In this document: piece by piece, positions 35,906 through 44,284 of the stretch
How positions within the stretch are numbered: position 1 is the stretch's first letter
How the letters are laid out: each line of letters begins with the position of its first letter
Source of the DNA: Candidatus Poribacteria bacterium
GTDB taxonomy: Bacteria; Poribacteria; WGA-4E; WGA-3G
Assembly: GCA_022394755.1 (NCBI GenBank)
Contig: JAGFCA010000005.1
Coordinates: 1 to 64,000, forward strand
Direction: 5' to 3'
Length of the DNA: 64,000 bases
Program-made: the position numbers and the translations under genes
Notes under the pieces: model-generated
Database searches by the model: none
The model's input: the letters and a program-made list of their open reading frames with translations, nothing else
What the model was told of the DNA's origin: nothing

Positions 35906-36556
35906 TTAGTCACGACGGTTATCCTTGAGAGTTCCCCAAGTTGTCGTTAATTTCTGTTTTGGATCGACTGCTAATTTTGATGGAACTACTTCAATTCCAC
36001 TAAACATTGCATTCAGATCACCTTTTCCAGTCTTGGCGTTCCCTGCAAATATAAAATTCATCACTGTATCCTTAACTTCAATTGCTTCATACCTCTTTAT
36101 ATCAATCTCATCTTTACCAGGTGTGACGTAAAGAGGTTCAACAATCTCATCTTCAATAATAATATCAAAGCCACGGTTATTTGGAGACCAATGTTCACCG
36201 ACAAGGTAGGTTACATCAAAAACGCCTTTTCCAGTATTGAGATCAACCTTAACGACATCGGGATTTGCTGCCCAACTCACAGCATAGAAAAGTTCTTCGT
36301 CATAGCCTTCTTGTTTAGCTAATTTCTTTGCATCGGCTGTGAGATTTCTCACCTCTGCTGTTAGTGGCAACTTCTCAATCCAGCCACCCCAATCCTGTTT
36401 TTCCTTTTGACCACCATACCACACGCGTCCGTCTGAATCAGTAAAATCATCCACTTTACCACCCCAGACACGGATCTCTTTTTTGGCAGGTATTGCATCA
36501 AGAACAAAGCCTGCTACAAATACCATACATAAGAACAATATTAAAGTTCGTTGCAT
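35906..36556 (-). CDS. Secreted malectin-like protein with conserved WG tail (copy 2)
   Basis: Tandem paralog of the gene downstream, about 60% alike by eye. ATG 36556 (MQRTLILFLCMVFVAGFVLD) is preceded by GGAGG. It has a signal peptide, then EIRVWGGKVDDFTDSDGRVW, YGGQKEKQDWGGWIEKLPLT and VFDVTYLVGEHWSPNNRGFD. It ends VDPKQKLTTTWGTLKDNRRD. With a 16-base gap to the next ATG, the pair is one transcript. Confidence 0.72.
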   Translation of the reverse strand: MQRTLILFLCMVFVAGFVLDAIPAKKEIRVWGGKVDDFTDSDGRVWYGGQKEKQDWGGWIEKLPLTAEVRNLTADAKKLAKQEGYDEELFYAVSWAANPDVVKVDLNTGKGVFDVTYLVGEHWSPNNRGFDIIIEDEIVEPLYVTPGKDEIDIKRYEAIEVKDTVMNFIFAGNAKTGKGDLNAMFSGIEVVPSKLAVDPKQKLTTTWGTLKDNRRD

Positions 36557-36711
36557 TACATACCTCCATGACAACGGTCATAATAACAAATTATCAGTAT
36601 TCAACCAAAGGAATCTCCTAAGATTGTGGGATAATTATACGAAATTTTATATTTAAATACAATTTATTAATCTCTTTTATTTACATTACACCAATACAAA
36701 ATCTACGATCT

Positions 36712-38331
36712 TCATTCACTCCCGTTTTCCTTTACTACAAGCTTTTGATTTACTGCGATATTGTGAAAGATCTGCACGATTCCACTTGACCACTGAATAA
36801 TAATCTTATCAACTATGTTATGGTTTCCAAGTCCAAATTCCACCTCAGAACTGTTCTGTGAGAGATAACTGCTACCCGCAGAAACTTCACGAATTTGCTC
36901 TGAATTACCAGAAAATACTTTAATCAGGGTACCAATTCCATCCCGATTACTCTCAACACCAACTGTGCGAATATATAGCCAATTGTTCTTATTACCACCA
37001 TCATTCCGGAGAAGTCTCGGTTTTTCTCCACTGTTAACTATCAATAGATCCACATCCCCATCCGCGTCATAGTCGGCAGCGGCTACACCTCTACCAACAC
37101 CTGGAGAATCGAATTCTCTAAGACCTACTTCTTCAGAAATATCTATAAATGTGCCATCTCCATTGTTTCGTAATAGCACATCTTGTTGTCCATGGTTTTC
37201 CCAAGTCGCAGGGTCAATGTGTCCAGCAGAGAAAAAGAGATCTAAGTCTGTATCGTTATCCATATCAAAGAACACTGCACCCCAACATGTTTTTCCAAGT
37301 CCAGACTCAAAAACACCGCTCTGTGCTGATACATCGGTGAATGTGCCATCTCCATTGTTCTTATAAAGCACATTGTTTTCGTCAAGCCAATTTGTAACAA
37401 ATAGGTCTAACGCACCATCATTGTCGTAATCACCCCATGCAATTCCCATTCCTCCGCGAATATCCCCCGTCCGACTTCTGTCATCCGGATGATTGGTATT
37501 CAAAAAAGTCATCTCACCATCATTACGATACAGGATATTCTGGTCACTATCGTTAGCCAGATAAATATCTAAATCTCCATCATTGTCATAATCTGCTGCA
37601 GCAACACCGAGCGTCAAATGAAATCCACCGTTTATCTTTGAGACATTTGTTACATCAATAAACCCACCATCCCCTTTGTTGAGATAGAGTACATTATTTT
37701 GTCCGAAAAAATCGTATGGAAAGAATACCTCATCCCCTTGGGGAACTTTAGTATACTCAATATAGTTTCCAATATATAGTTCCAGATATCCGTCATTATT
37801 ATAATCTCCCCAAGATACCCCTGATCCGAATCCTGTATGACCAATCCCTCCGGCTCCTGAAGTGTAACGTTTAAAGGTTCCATCACCTTTGTTGAGATAG
37901 AATACATTAGCTTTGTAGTTTGTTACATAAAGATCAGCATCACCATCATTGTCATAATCAGCAAAAGCACATCCCATACCCCATCCAGTATCACCAACAC
38001 CAGCGAAATCTGTCACCTCAGTGAATGTTCCATCTCCGTTATTCCGATATAGTGCATTTTTTGGTAGAATTGTGTCTGGTTCCGGTCTAACCGCTGTGCT
38101 ATTTACGATATAGAGATCTAATGTGCCATTGTTATCATAGTCGCACCATGCTGCACCTGAACCAACAAGCGCGGGCACTACACGTAGATCAATACCACCG
38201 GCATGTTTGAAATGAATACCTGCTTCTTCAGTAATATCTACAAACTTGATCTCTGATGCAACTATATTTCGATAGTATACAGTAGTGAAAATTAGAAGAA
38301 GTATTGTAGTAAAAATATGCTTGTATTTCAT
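36712..38331 (-). CDS. Secreted FG-GAP/VCBS repeat protein with ASPIC/UnbV domain
   Basis: The signal peptide MKYKHIFTTILLLIFTTVYY is followed by FVDITEEAGIHFKHAGG, the opening of CRTAC1-like proteins. At least seven blade motifs of the form DYDNDGDxDLYxxN (ADYDNDGDADLYVTN, ADYDNDGDLDIYLAND and others) make an integrin-alpha-like, Ca-binding beta-propeller. The C-terminus (GIGTLIKVFSGNSEQIREVS, EVEFGLGNHNIVDKIIIQWS) is the ASPIC/UnbV domain. It is expected outside the cell or on the surface. The physiological ligand is unknown. Confidence 0.9.
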   Translation of the reverse strand: MKYKHIFTTILLLIFTTVYYRNIVASEIKFVDITEEAGIHFKHAGGIDLRVVPALVGSGAAWCDYDNNGTLDLYIVNSTAVRPEPDTILPKNALYRNNGDGTFTEVTDFAGVGDTGWGMGCAFADYDNDGDADLYVTNYKANVFYLNKGDGTFKRYTSGAGGIGHTGFGSGVSWGDYNNDGYLELYIGNYIEYTKVPQGDEVFFPYDFFGQNNVLYLNKGDGGFIDVTNVSKINGGFHLTLGVAAADYDNDGDLDIYLANDSDQNILYRNDGEMTFLNTNHPDDRSRTGDIRGGMGIAWGDYDNDGALDLFVTNWLDENNVLYKNNGDGTFTDVSAQSGVFESGLGKTCWGAVFFDMDNDTDLDLFFSAGHIDPATWENHGQQDVLLRNNGDGTFIDISEEVGLREFDSPGVGRGVAAADYDADGDVDLLIVNSGEKPRLLRNDGGNKNNWLYIRTVGVESNRDGIGTLIKVFSGNSEQIREVSAGSSYLSQNSSEVEFGLGNHNIVDKIIIQWSSGIVQIFHNIAVNQKLVVKENGSE

Positions 38332-38458
38332 CTGGATATTTTGCTTGGTTAGAGATTAATTATTCTTTTTTAAAGTATCATATATGTGAATTATAATCAA
38401 TCCTGGAACAGGGAACGGATGCAAAATATCACAGTAACATGAGATGATAATAGCGATG

Positions 38459-38700
38459 TAATACCATTTTCAATTGACTTATTTCATTATGACTTTATTT
38501 CGTTTTCTGTTCTTTGGTAGGAGGGATCTCCGAATCCCGACTCTTTTAATGAGACATTACTTATTAAAAATGGTATAAACTTCATTTCACCATAAATTCT
38601 ACACATATAGATCCGGTCTAATCGGTTGCATAACCGAATATAGAATCTGACTTTCCAAACTCACGTTACATTAGAAATATTGGTTAGTTTACACTTTAAT
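38459..38700. repeat. Nested dispersed repeats in the 38332-38720 spacer
   Basis: TAATACCATTTTC at 38459 and AAAAATGGTATA ending at 38576 bound an inserted element containing GGAGGGATCTCCGAATCCCG. It interrupts a longer repeat: GATAATAGCGATGT before it and TTCACCATAAATTCTACACA after it are contiguous (reverse complement) in the copy at 58.1 kb. CCAAACTCACGTTA further on is also shared. No gene is seen here. Confidence 0.6.
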
Positions 38701-38720
38701 ATTCGGTAGGAGATGAGAAT

Positions 38721-39437
38721 ATGATTAAGGCAGTATTTTTTGATCTTGATGGTACGCTTTGCGACTCTGATTCCGCATGGGATTTAGCAGTTAAGGAGAC
38801 ATTTCAAGTCTTTCACAAGAAAGCGATGAATATATCCAATAATGCTCTTCTTAACGGTTGGGAAACTGTTCATGAGAAATTATTTCAGCGACTTGATGCG
38901 GGTAGATGTTCTATGGCTGAAGTAAGAGATTCCCGTTTTCACTGTTTGTTCAACGAACTAAATTTGCCGTCAAGTGAATTGCCTGATGAACTGAACGATT
39001 TTCTATCTACACGTTATATTTCTAATCTAAAACTCTACGACGATGCTGCTGTGCTTGATGAAATTACCACACTTCATGTAGGTATCATTACTAACGGTGC
39101 CCATGATAAAAATACAGATAGTCAGCTATCTAAAGTCAACCAATTAGGACTAAGAGAACGTATTCAGTCATTGACAATATCGGATGAAATTGGTGTCAGG
39201 AAACCACATTCCAAAATATTCAAATTAGCATGTGAAAAGGCAGGTGTCTTACTAACAGAATCAATTATGGTCGGTGACTCCATTGGTAATGACATCGTAG
39301 GTGCGAACCGAGTCAATATGACAAGCATACATATCAATCGAAATTCAGACACCTCACTTCCAGATATTACTGATGGTCAACCTGACTATTCAGTTTCAAA
39401 TCTATTCGACATCTTACCTTATTTGACAATTAAATAA
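38721..39437 (+). CDS. HAD-superfamily hydrolase (YjjG/phosphoglycolate phosphatase-like)
   Basis: VFFDLDGTLCDSDSAWDLAV is HAD motif I, VGIITNGAHDKNTDSQLSKV motif II, IGVRKPHSKIFKLACEKAGV motif III and IMVGDSIGNDIVGANRVNMT motif IV, with a helical C1 cap between I and II. At 238 residues it matches small nucleotidases or phosphatases; the substrate is open. GGAGATGAG precedes the ATG. Its last 19 bases overlap the convergent lipoprotein gene. Confidence 0.88.
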   Translation: MIKAVFFDLDGTLCDSDSAWDLAVKETFQVFHKKAMNISNNALLNGWETVHEKLFQRLDAGRCSMAEVRDSRFHCLFNELNLPSSELPDELNDFLSTRYISNLKLYDDAAVLDEITTLHVGIITNGAHDKNTDSQLSKVNQLGLRERIQSLTISDEIGVRKPHSKIFKLACEKAGVLLTESIMVGDSIGNDIVGANRVNMTSIHINRNSDTSLPDITDGQPDYSVSNLFDILPYLTIK

Positions 39438-40246
39438 TTGCTGATTATTTCAGAGGCGACTTCAGCTTTCGGATTATTTTGATTTTGTGTATGATACACA
39501 ATAGCTATTCTGCCACGATTTCCATCACGAACAATAATGGGATCAGCTACAGTTGCCTTAGCATTTCCAGTATCAGTTGCAAAGATCTTTTCTGCATACC
39601 AATCATCTTCGAGTTGGTCCAATGGGAACGGTCTGTCAGATTCAAATCTTGTTAGACTTGGACATATAATCCCTGCAGATTCTGATACAACCATGATTGT
39701 ATCATGTGTATAGACATCAATTTCAATATCTTCAATGTCCATCAGGTTTTGTAATGCCCCACGTTCATTTGCTTTGCCTTCTGTAGTGTTGTATCCTAAA
39801 TAATCTGCCTGGTTCAAAATCGTATCCCCATCGGTTGATTCAATCCATTTTTCAGCAATAGATCCGTCAGGTTGAGTATTCCCCGCTGGATATATTGCTG
39901 TAGGTAATACACCGTTAAGGATGCAGACATTTACTGAATTGTTTGCGGTTGTTTGTAACATCCAGTCTCTTAAGGATTCCTCATTACCAGTAATCCCTAC
40001 TTGTATACCTTTAGCTTCTAATAATTCTTTTGTCAGTTCTGCTTCAGTTCTGGCATTCTCAGGCGAAATCCACCATGTTTTACCAATAAAAATTAGTACA
40101 TCCTCAGGTGATTCATACACTACTATTTCTGAAGGCTCTATTTCTACTATTACTGTTTCTTGTATCTGTTGTGTCTTATTACAATTGCCAAAGATGAAAA
40201 TACTCCCTATTAGAGCAACAACAATCAGCCATCTGTTCTTTTGCAT
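39419..40246 (-). CDS. Secreted ThuA/amidotransferase-like protein, paralog A
   Basis: AGGAGAA precedes the ATG. A signal peptide (WLIVVALIGSIFIFGNC) is followed by an atypical lipobox. DVLIFIGKTWWISPENARTE, ELTKELLEAKGIQVGITGNE, VNVCILNGVLPTAIYPAGNT and EKWIESTDGDTILNQADYLG resemble a Rossmann-like or class-I amidotransferase/ThuA-type fold, but no Cys/His/Glu triad is evident. It is a clear paralog of the next gene. The function is unknown. Confidence 0.65.
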   Translation of the reverse strand: MQKNRWLIVVALIGSIFIFGNCNKTQQIQETVIVEIEPSEIVVYESPEDVLIFIGKTWWISPENARTEAELTKELLEAKGIQVGITGNEESLRDWMLQTTANNSVNVCILNGVLPTAIYPAGNTQPDGSIAEKWIESTDGDTILNQADYLGYNTTEGKANERGALQNLMDIEDIEIDVYTHDTIMVVSESAGIICPSLTRFESDRPFPLDQLEDDWYAEKIFATDTGNAKATVADPIIVRDGNRGRIAIVYHTQNQNNPKAEVASEIISNYLIVK

Positions 40247-40301
40247 TTACTTTTCTCCTGAAGTATAACGGTATAAGATGATAATCAATTTAACACCAAG
40301 T

Positions 40302-41108
40302 CTATTTTGCCAAGAGATAATTGATGATAATCTCTGCTGCAACAACACCTTTCGGATTATGTTTATGATGTGTTTGGTGAACCATAGCGAGTCTACCTCG
40401 ATTTCCATCTCTAAGAATTAGGGGGTCTGCGGATTTTGGATTTATGTCTCCAGTATCGCTTGCAAATATCTTTTCAGGGTACCACTCACCATCAAGTTGT
40501 TCTAATGGGAATGGTCTGTCAGATTTAAACTCCACTAAACTTGGTGTTAGAGTTATTCCCTGCGCAGTAGGATACATTGTAAGTTCTTCGAAAAATTCCA
40601 CATTAATATCCAATTCTGGAAGATCCATAAGGTTTTGTAAAGGTGCTTTGTTGTTAGCAGTTCCATCTGAACTGTAATATCCTAAATAGTCTGCTTGATT
40701 CAATATCGTATCACCATCCGTTGATTCAATCCATAATTCAGCAATAGATCCTTCAGGTTGTGTATTACCAACAGCATATATGGTATGAGGTAATATTCCA
40801 TAAACGATGCAGACATTTTTTTCTCCATTGGCAGTTGTTTTAGACATCCAATTCCTGAGATATTCCTCGCTTGCAGTGATTTCTACTCTGATTCCATTGG
40901 CATTCAAAAGTGTTCTTGTATTCTGAGCTTCTTCTGCTGCATTTTCATACGTGATCCAAGAAGTACTACCTGTATAAATCAATACATCTGGATCTTTAGA
41001 CTGTATTTCAGATGGCACAATGTATATTTTTTCTTTTTGAACTTTAGTACAACCTATAAATAATGTAAAACAACAAATGATAGGAATCATCCATAGATAT
41101 TTCCGCAT
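40302..41108 (-). CDS. Lipoprotein, ThuA/amidotransferase-like, paralog B
   Basis: MRKYLWMIPIICCFTLFIGC has an FIGC lipobox, so a lipoprotein is likely. DVLIYTGSTSWITYENAAEE, RTLLNANGIRVEITASEEYL, NVCIVYGILPHTIYAVGNTQ, PEGSIAELWIESTDGDTILN and NRGRLAMVHQTHHKHNPKGV align along the whole length with paralog A. The genes are 55 bases apart on one strand, an old tandem duplication. GGAG lies nine bases before the ATG. Confidence 0.7.
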   Translation of the reverse strand: MRKYLWMIPIICCFTLFIGCTKVQKEKIYIVPSEIQSKDPDVLIYTGSTSWITYENAAEEAQNTRTLLNANGIRVEITASEEYLRNWMSKTTANGEKNVCIVYGILPHTIYAVGNTQPEGSIAELWIESTDGDTILNQADYLGYYSSDGTANNKAPLQNLMDLPELDINVEFFEELTMYPTAQGITLTPSLVEFKSDRPFPLEQLDGEWYPEKIFASDTGDINPKSADPLILRDGNRGRLAMVHQTHHKHNPKGVVAAEIIINYLLAK

Positions 41109-41284
41109 TAATAGTCTCCATAAGTATTGTGTGTATTTAATTAGTAATGTAGTTCTGTTTAACCCATAAGTGTATTGGTTTTATGTCTCAATATAATTAA
41201 CACGTGATTAAATCAAGATAGGTTTCTAAATCATACTGTTGATTCCTCGATTCGCGGATGAAATGTGTATCACATAAAACTGGT

Positions 41285-41391
41285 CAAACTATACTATATC
41301 ACTCGAATCCTTCAAAATACCGCACTCCATCGGAGTGCTATGTACTGATTTCCTATATTGAGGTTAAGCATGAAAACAGTCCATACTATAC
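41285..41391. repeat. Second copy of the GCACTCC..GGAGTGC element family
   Basis: GCACTCCATCGGAGTGCTAT at 41322 matches the hairpins at 12971 and 13021. The right flank CATGAAAACAGTCCATACTA resembles the right end of the 12.9-kb element. The left end is degenerate (GGTCAAACTATACTA). The rest of the 41109-41580 spacer shows no gene. Confidence 0.5.
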
Positions 41392-41580
41392 AAAGTCTAA
41401 TTGAAATAATAAGAAATAGTTTGATTTTTATTGATATGTTATAATTAGGTTATTTGATTATAACTAAATCAATAATTAGTTTATGCAAATTACTGATTAT
41501 TGTGCCTTTAATTTGTTAGTACTCTCTATAAGAGGTAATATTTGTGAATTATTCACAGAAAATATGAAGGAGGAAAAAAT

Positions 41581-41719
41581 GAATAAATATAAGACCTTTT
41601 CAATCCCAGCAATACTTGTAGTATTCGTCTTATTTTGCTTTATCAATAATAGCGAAGCTGCTAATATAACGTCGCTGAGTGTAACTGCGAATACAGATTA
41701 TGGCAGTGGCGGAGACTAA
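41581..41719 (+). CDS. Signal-peptide fragment, probably a truncated secreted protein
   Basis: AAGGAGGAAAAA precedes ATG 41581. The 46-residue product (MNKYKTFSIPAILVVFVLFC, then FINNSEAANITSLSVTANTD) is a signal peptide plus the first beta-strand of what looks like an Ig- or LamG-type surface protein, ending in two consecutive TAA stops. Next to the decayed gene at 41808 it is probably a remnant, though a short secreted peptide cannot be excluded. Confidence 0.45.
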
Positions 41720-41807
41720 TAATACGTTTACTCATTTAGACAAACGATAACCCTATTCTAACGGCAGAGGATACACGCCTTTGCGGTTACTTTCAAGGAA
41801 TATAGTT

Positions 41808-42826
41808 ATGTCACTACAAAAAGTCAGTTTGCTTTTTTTGATTTTCCTACTTTTCAGTGAAGCGGTAGATGCTAAAATCGTTTTGGGTTCCAGGCGCAAC
41901 GATGTGCATGGTGTTTACGTGATGGATGATGATGGCAGCAACCAGACTCTACTCGTTGAAGAAGGTGAACGATGGCATCCTTTCCCTGATCGCTGGTCAC
42001 CAGACGGTAAAAAGATACTCTTTAAAAATCGTTTTGGTCAATTTTTGATGAACCCTGATGGTACAAACTTTCAAAAACTCAATACTCCAAACGGACGTAT
42101 TGGTGCAATGTCGTTTTCTCCAGATAGTAAATCTATCGTTTTTAACATGATTGTGAATATAGATATCAAAGAGATAAAGACTGTCAATGTGTTCCATATA
42201 GAAACGGGTGAGGTAAAAAAAATAGCAGATGTCGTTGCCAGCACATGTGATTGGGCACCCGATGGCAAACATATTGTGTTCGCAGAGCAAGGAGTTGTCG
42301 GTGGTGTGGGTGGAACACTTTGGATAATGGGTTCCGATGGCCATAATCCACGAAAACCACTCAAACCCCCTATACTCGGAAGATTCAAAGATCCACGCTG
42401 AACCCCCGATAGCAATCAGATCGTCTATATTCATGACGAGTATGTCTGGGAGCCATGGGAGGGACACGCCGGAATAGCCATAGTCTATAAGGCACATAGG
42501 TATCTCATTTGTGATCGTAACGGTGAAAATATCAAACAACTACGTATACCTAAGGACTATCGACCTTAGGAAATTGACTGGATGGATGATGGAGAATCTG
42601 TTGTTTTCTGCGCGCATGTCGGAATCCCTCTAAATGAACCAGGTCCCTTACACATCTGTTACCACCCAGCAATATCTATAAGTATCATATACCAACTGGT
42701 GAGATAACACAACTAACAGACCATCCGGGTATGGATATCACAATTGATTGGATTAGCGATGATGTGTTATCGGTTTCACCAGTCGGCAAAAAAAGTAACG
42801 TGTGGAAAGTTAAAAAAATAAAGTGA
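41808..42826 (+). pseudogene. Decayed secreted TolB/WD40-like (PD40) protein gene
   Basis: ATG 41808 (MSLQKVSLLFLIFLLFSEAV) begins a signal peptide, then PD40 motifs: GVYVMDDDGSNQTLLVEEGE, DRWSPDGKKILFKNR, MSFSPDSKSIVFNM and CDWAPDGKHIVFAEQ. The frame stops with TGA at 42399, but the motif continues beyond it (TPDSNQIVYIHDEYVWEPWE), so the TGA replaces the Trp of a WTPDS motif. A TAG at 42567 likewise replaces Trp (RP-stop-EIDWMDDGES). A later frameshift near 42660-42690 restores IPTGEITQLTDHPGMDIT...VWKVKKIK with a stop at 42826. Three lesions make it non-functional. Confidence 0.82.
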
Positions 42827-42915
42827 GATTGAAAAACAGAATTTTGTACTTCGGAGCAGTTAGAAAGCCCTCCTACCGGGTATTTTGGCGGGTAATTTTC
42901 ATTATATGATATTGT

Positions 42916-44265
42916 CTATTTAATGATAATACGTTTGATCTGTCCGTTTTCTCCACCGATAGCAATGCTACTATCAGTAGGATGAATATTCAACGAGTAT
43001 GCCCAACCCTCAATGCCAACAATCTCATCAGTGATTTCTACTGAATCAGGATCAATCATCCGAACACTACCGTCTATACAAGATGTTACGACTTTAGATC
43101 CATCGTTCAACCATACGAGGTTTAAAGGTACTACGTTGAGTCTGGCAAATTTCACCATTCTGCCAATAGTCGGCTGCCAGAGTCGAACAGTACGATCATC
43201 GCTTACAGAAGCAATCATCGGAAGACTTGTTGCATTCGGTCTGAGTGCTAAGTTATGAACAGTATGAGTATGATTGTTCATACTGCGGATTAATTCGCCG
43301 GTTGTCACATCCCATACGCGGACATTTTGATCTATTCCCGTACTAATAAGCAGTTTTTTATCTTGCATGAAACAGAGAGAGGACACCCCACGAGAATGTC
43401 CTTTAAGACGACGAATTTCTGTACCATCCGATACATTCCAGAGGATAATGTTACGATCCATACTTCCAGATGCAATGGATGACGCATCACGCCAAGTGAC
43501 AGTCATCACAGAATCGAGATGTCCTTTAAGGATACTGTGAGATACACCTTCTTGCCAAGAAAGGATTTCTACGATCCCTTCTACTGAAGGATTTCCGCCA
43601 CCCACTGCCAACCATTTATTATCTGGAGAAAAAGCAAGATCATGGATATTTCGAGGGGTTACAGATATTGTTCTCTTTAGGGAGAGCGTTGACCATTCAT
43701 AAACCTGTAATCCGACTTGTGACCCTGCAACAACATATTTACCATCGTTAGTAAAAGCAAGAGTTGTAATCGGAGGCATAACTGTAGGATTGTGAGGAAT
43801 TACATCAATCTGATGTGTCTGCTGGATTTGAATTCCCACCCAATCTCCATAGTTTGCTCCTTCTTCAATCCATTTTCTGATAAGATCGGTTTCTGGTTTT
43901 GTCAAAGGTTTACCTGTGCCCAGTGGTGGCATTATACCATTCTCGTTTTCAGATAATGTGATCCGTTGATAAAGTAGGGAATCCTCAGGTTCAGCTGCAA
44001 CAATTACTTCTCCATATAGACTCTCTTTAATACCCTTAACACTGTCCAGTTGGACGCCTCCCTTAGGTTTACTAACGGAACCATTCCCTTCAACCTTCGA
44101 TGCACTATGGCAACTGAAACAACTATTTTGGAATATAGGTAAGATCTGTTTCTCAAAGTCAACTTTCGCTTCTGTATCCGCAAATAATGGAGATCCGACA
44201 ACTATCATTATGCAAATACAACTGATAAAAAGCAGTATGAAGTATGACTTACATTTTAGTTTCAT
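42916..44265 (-). CDS. Planctomycete-type cytochrome c (PSCyt1) plus WD40 propeller
   Basis: After a signal peptide, FEKQILPIFQNSCFSCHSAS carries one CxxCH haem site, followed by GGVQLDS and IMPPLGTGKPLTKPETDLIRKW, the PSCyt1 pattern. Residues about 160-449 hold seven WD40-like blades (LAFSPDNKWLAVGGG, SVMTVTWRDASSIASGSMDR, VRVWDVTTGELIRSM). The signal peptide indicates a periplasmic or outer-surface location. It lies 19 bases downstream of the DUF1549/DUF1553 gene, in the order usual for these clusters, and probably takes part in an unknown respiratory or degradative complex. Confidence 0.88.
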   Translation of the reverse strand: MKLKCKSYFILLFISCICIMIVVGSPLFADTEAKVDFEKQILPIFQNSCFSCHSASKVEGNGSVSKPKGGVQLDSVKGIKESLYGEVIVAAEPEDSLLYQRITLSENENGIMPPLGTGKPLTKPETDLIRKWIEEGANYGDWVGIQIQQTHQIDVIPHNPTVMPPITTLAFTNDGKYVVAGSQVGLQVYEWSTLSLKRTISVTPRNIHDLAFSPDNKWLAVGGGNPSVEGIVEILSWQEGVSHSILKGHLDSVMTVTWRDASSIASGSMDRNIILWNVSDGTEIRRLKGHSRGVSSLCFMQDKKLLISTGIDQNVRVWDVTTGELIRSMNNHTHTVHNLALRPNATSLPMIASVSDDRTVRLWQPTIGRMVKFARLNVVPLNLVWLNDGSKVVTSCIDGSVRMIDPDSVEITDEIVGIEGWAYSLNIHPTDSSIAIGGENGQIKRIIIK

Positions 44266-44284
44266 CTGACATTCACCTAAATTC

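Noticed and set aside
42399-42401. The TGA in the TolB-like gene as another selenocysteine codon
   Set aside because: The motif position is Trp, a second in-frame stop is TAG, and a frameshift follows; decay explains all three better than recoding.
41997-42539. Minus-strand frame of 180 codons opposite the TolB-like region
   Set aside because: The + strand translation shows PD40 repeats across its stops, so the antisense frame is a by-product of those repeats.
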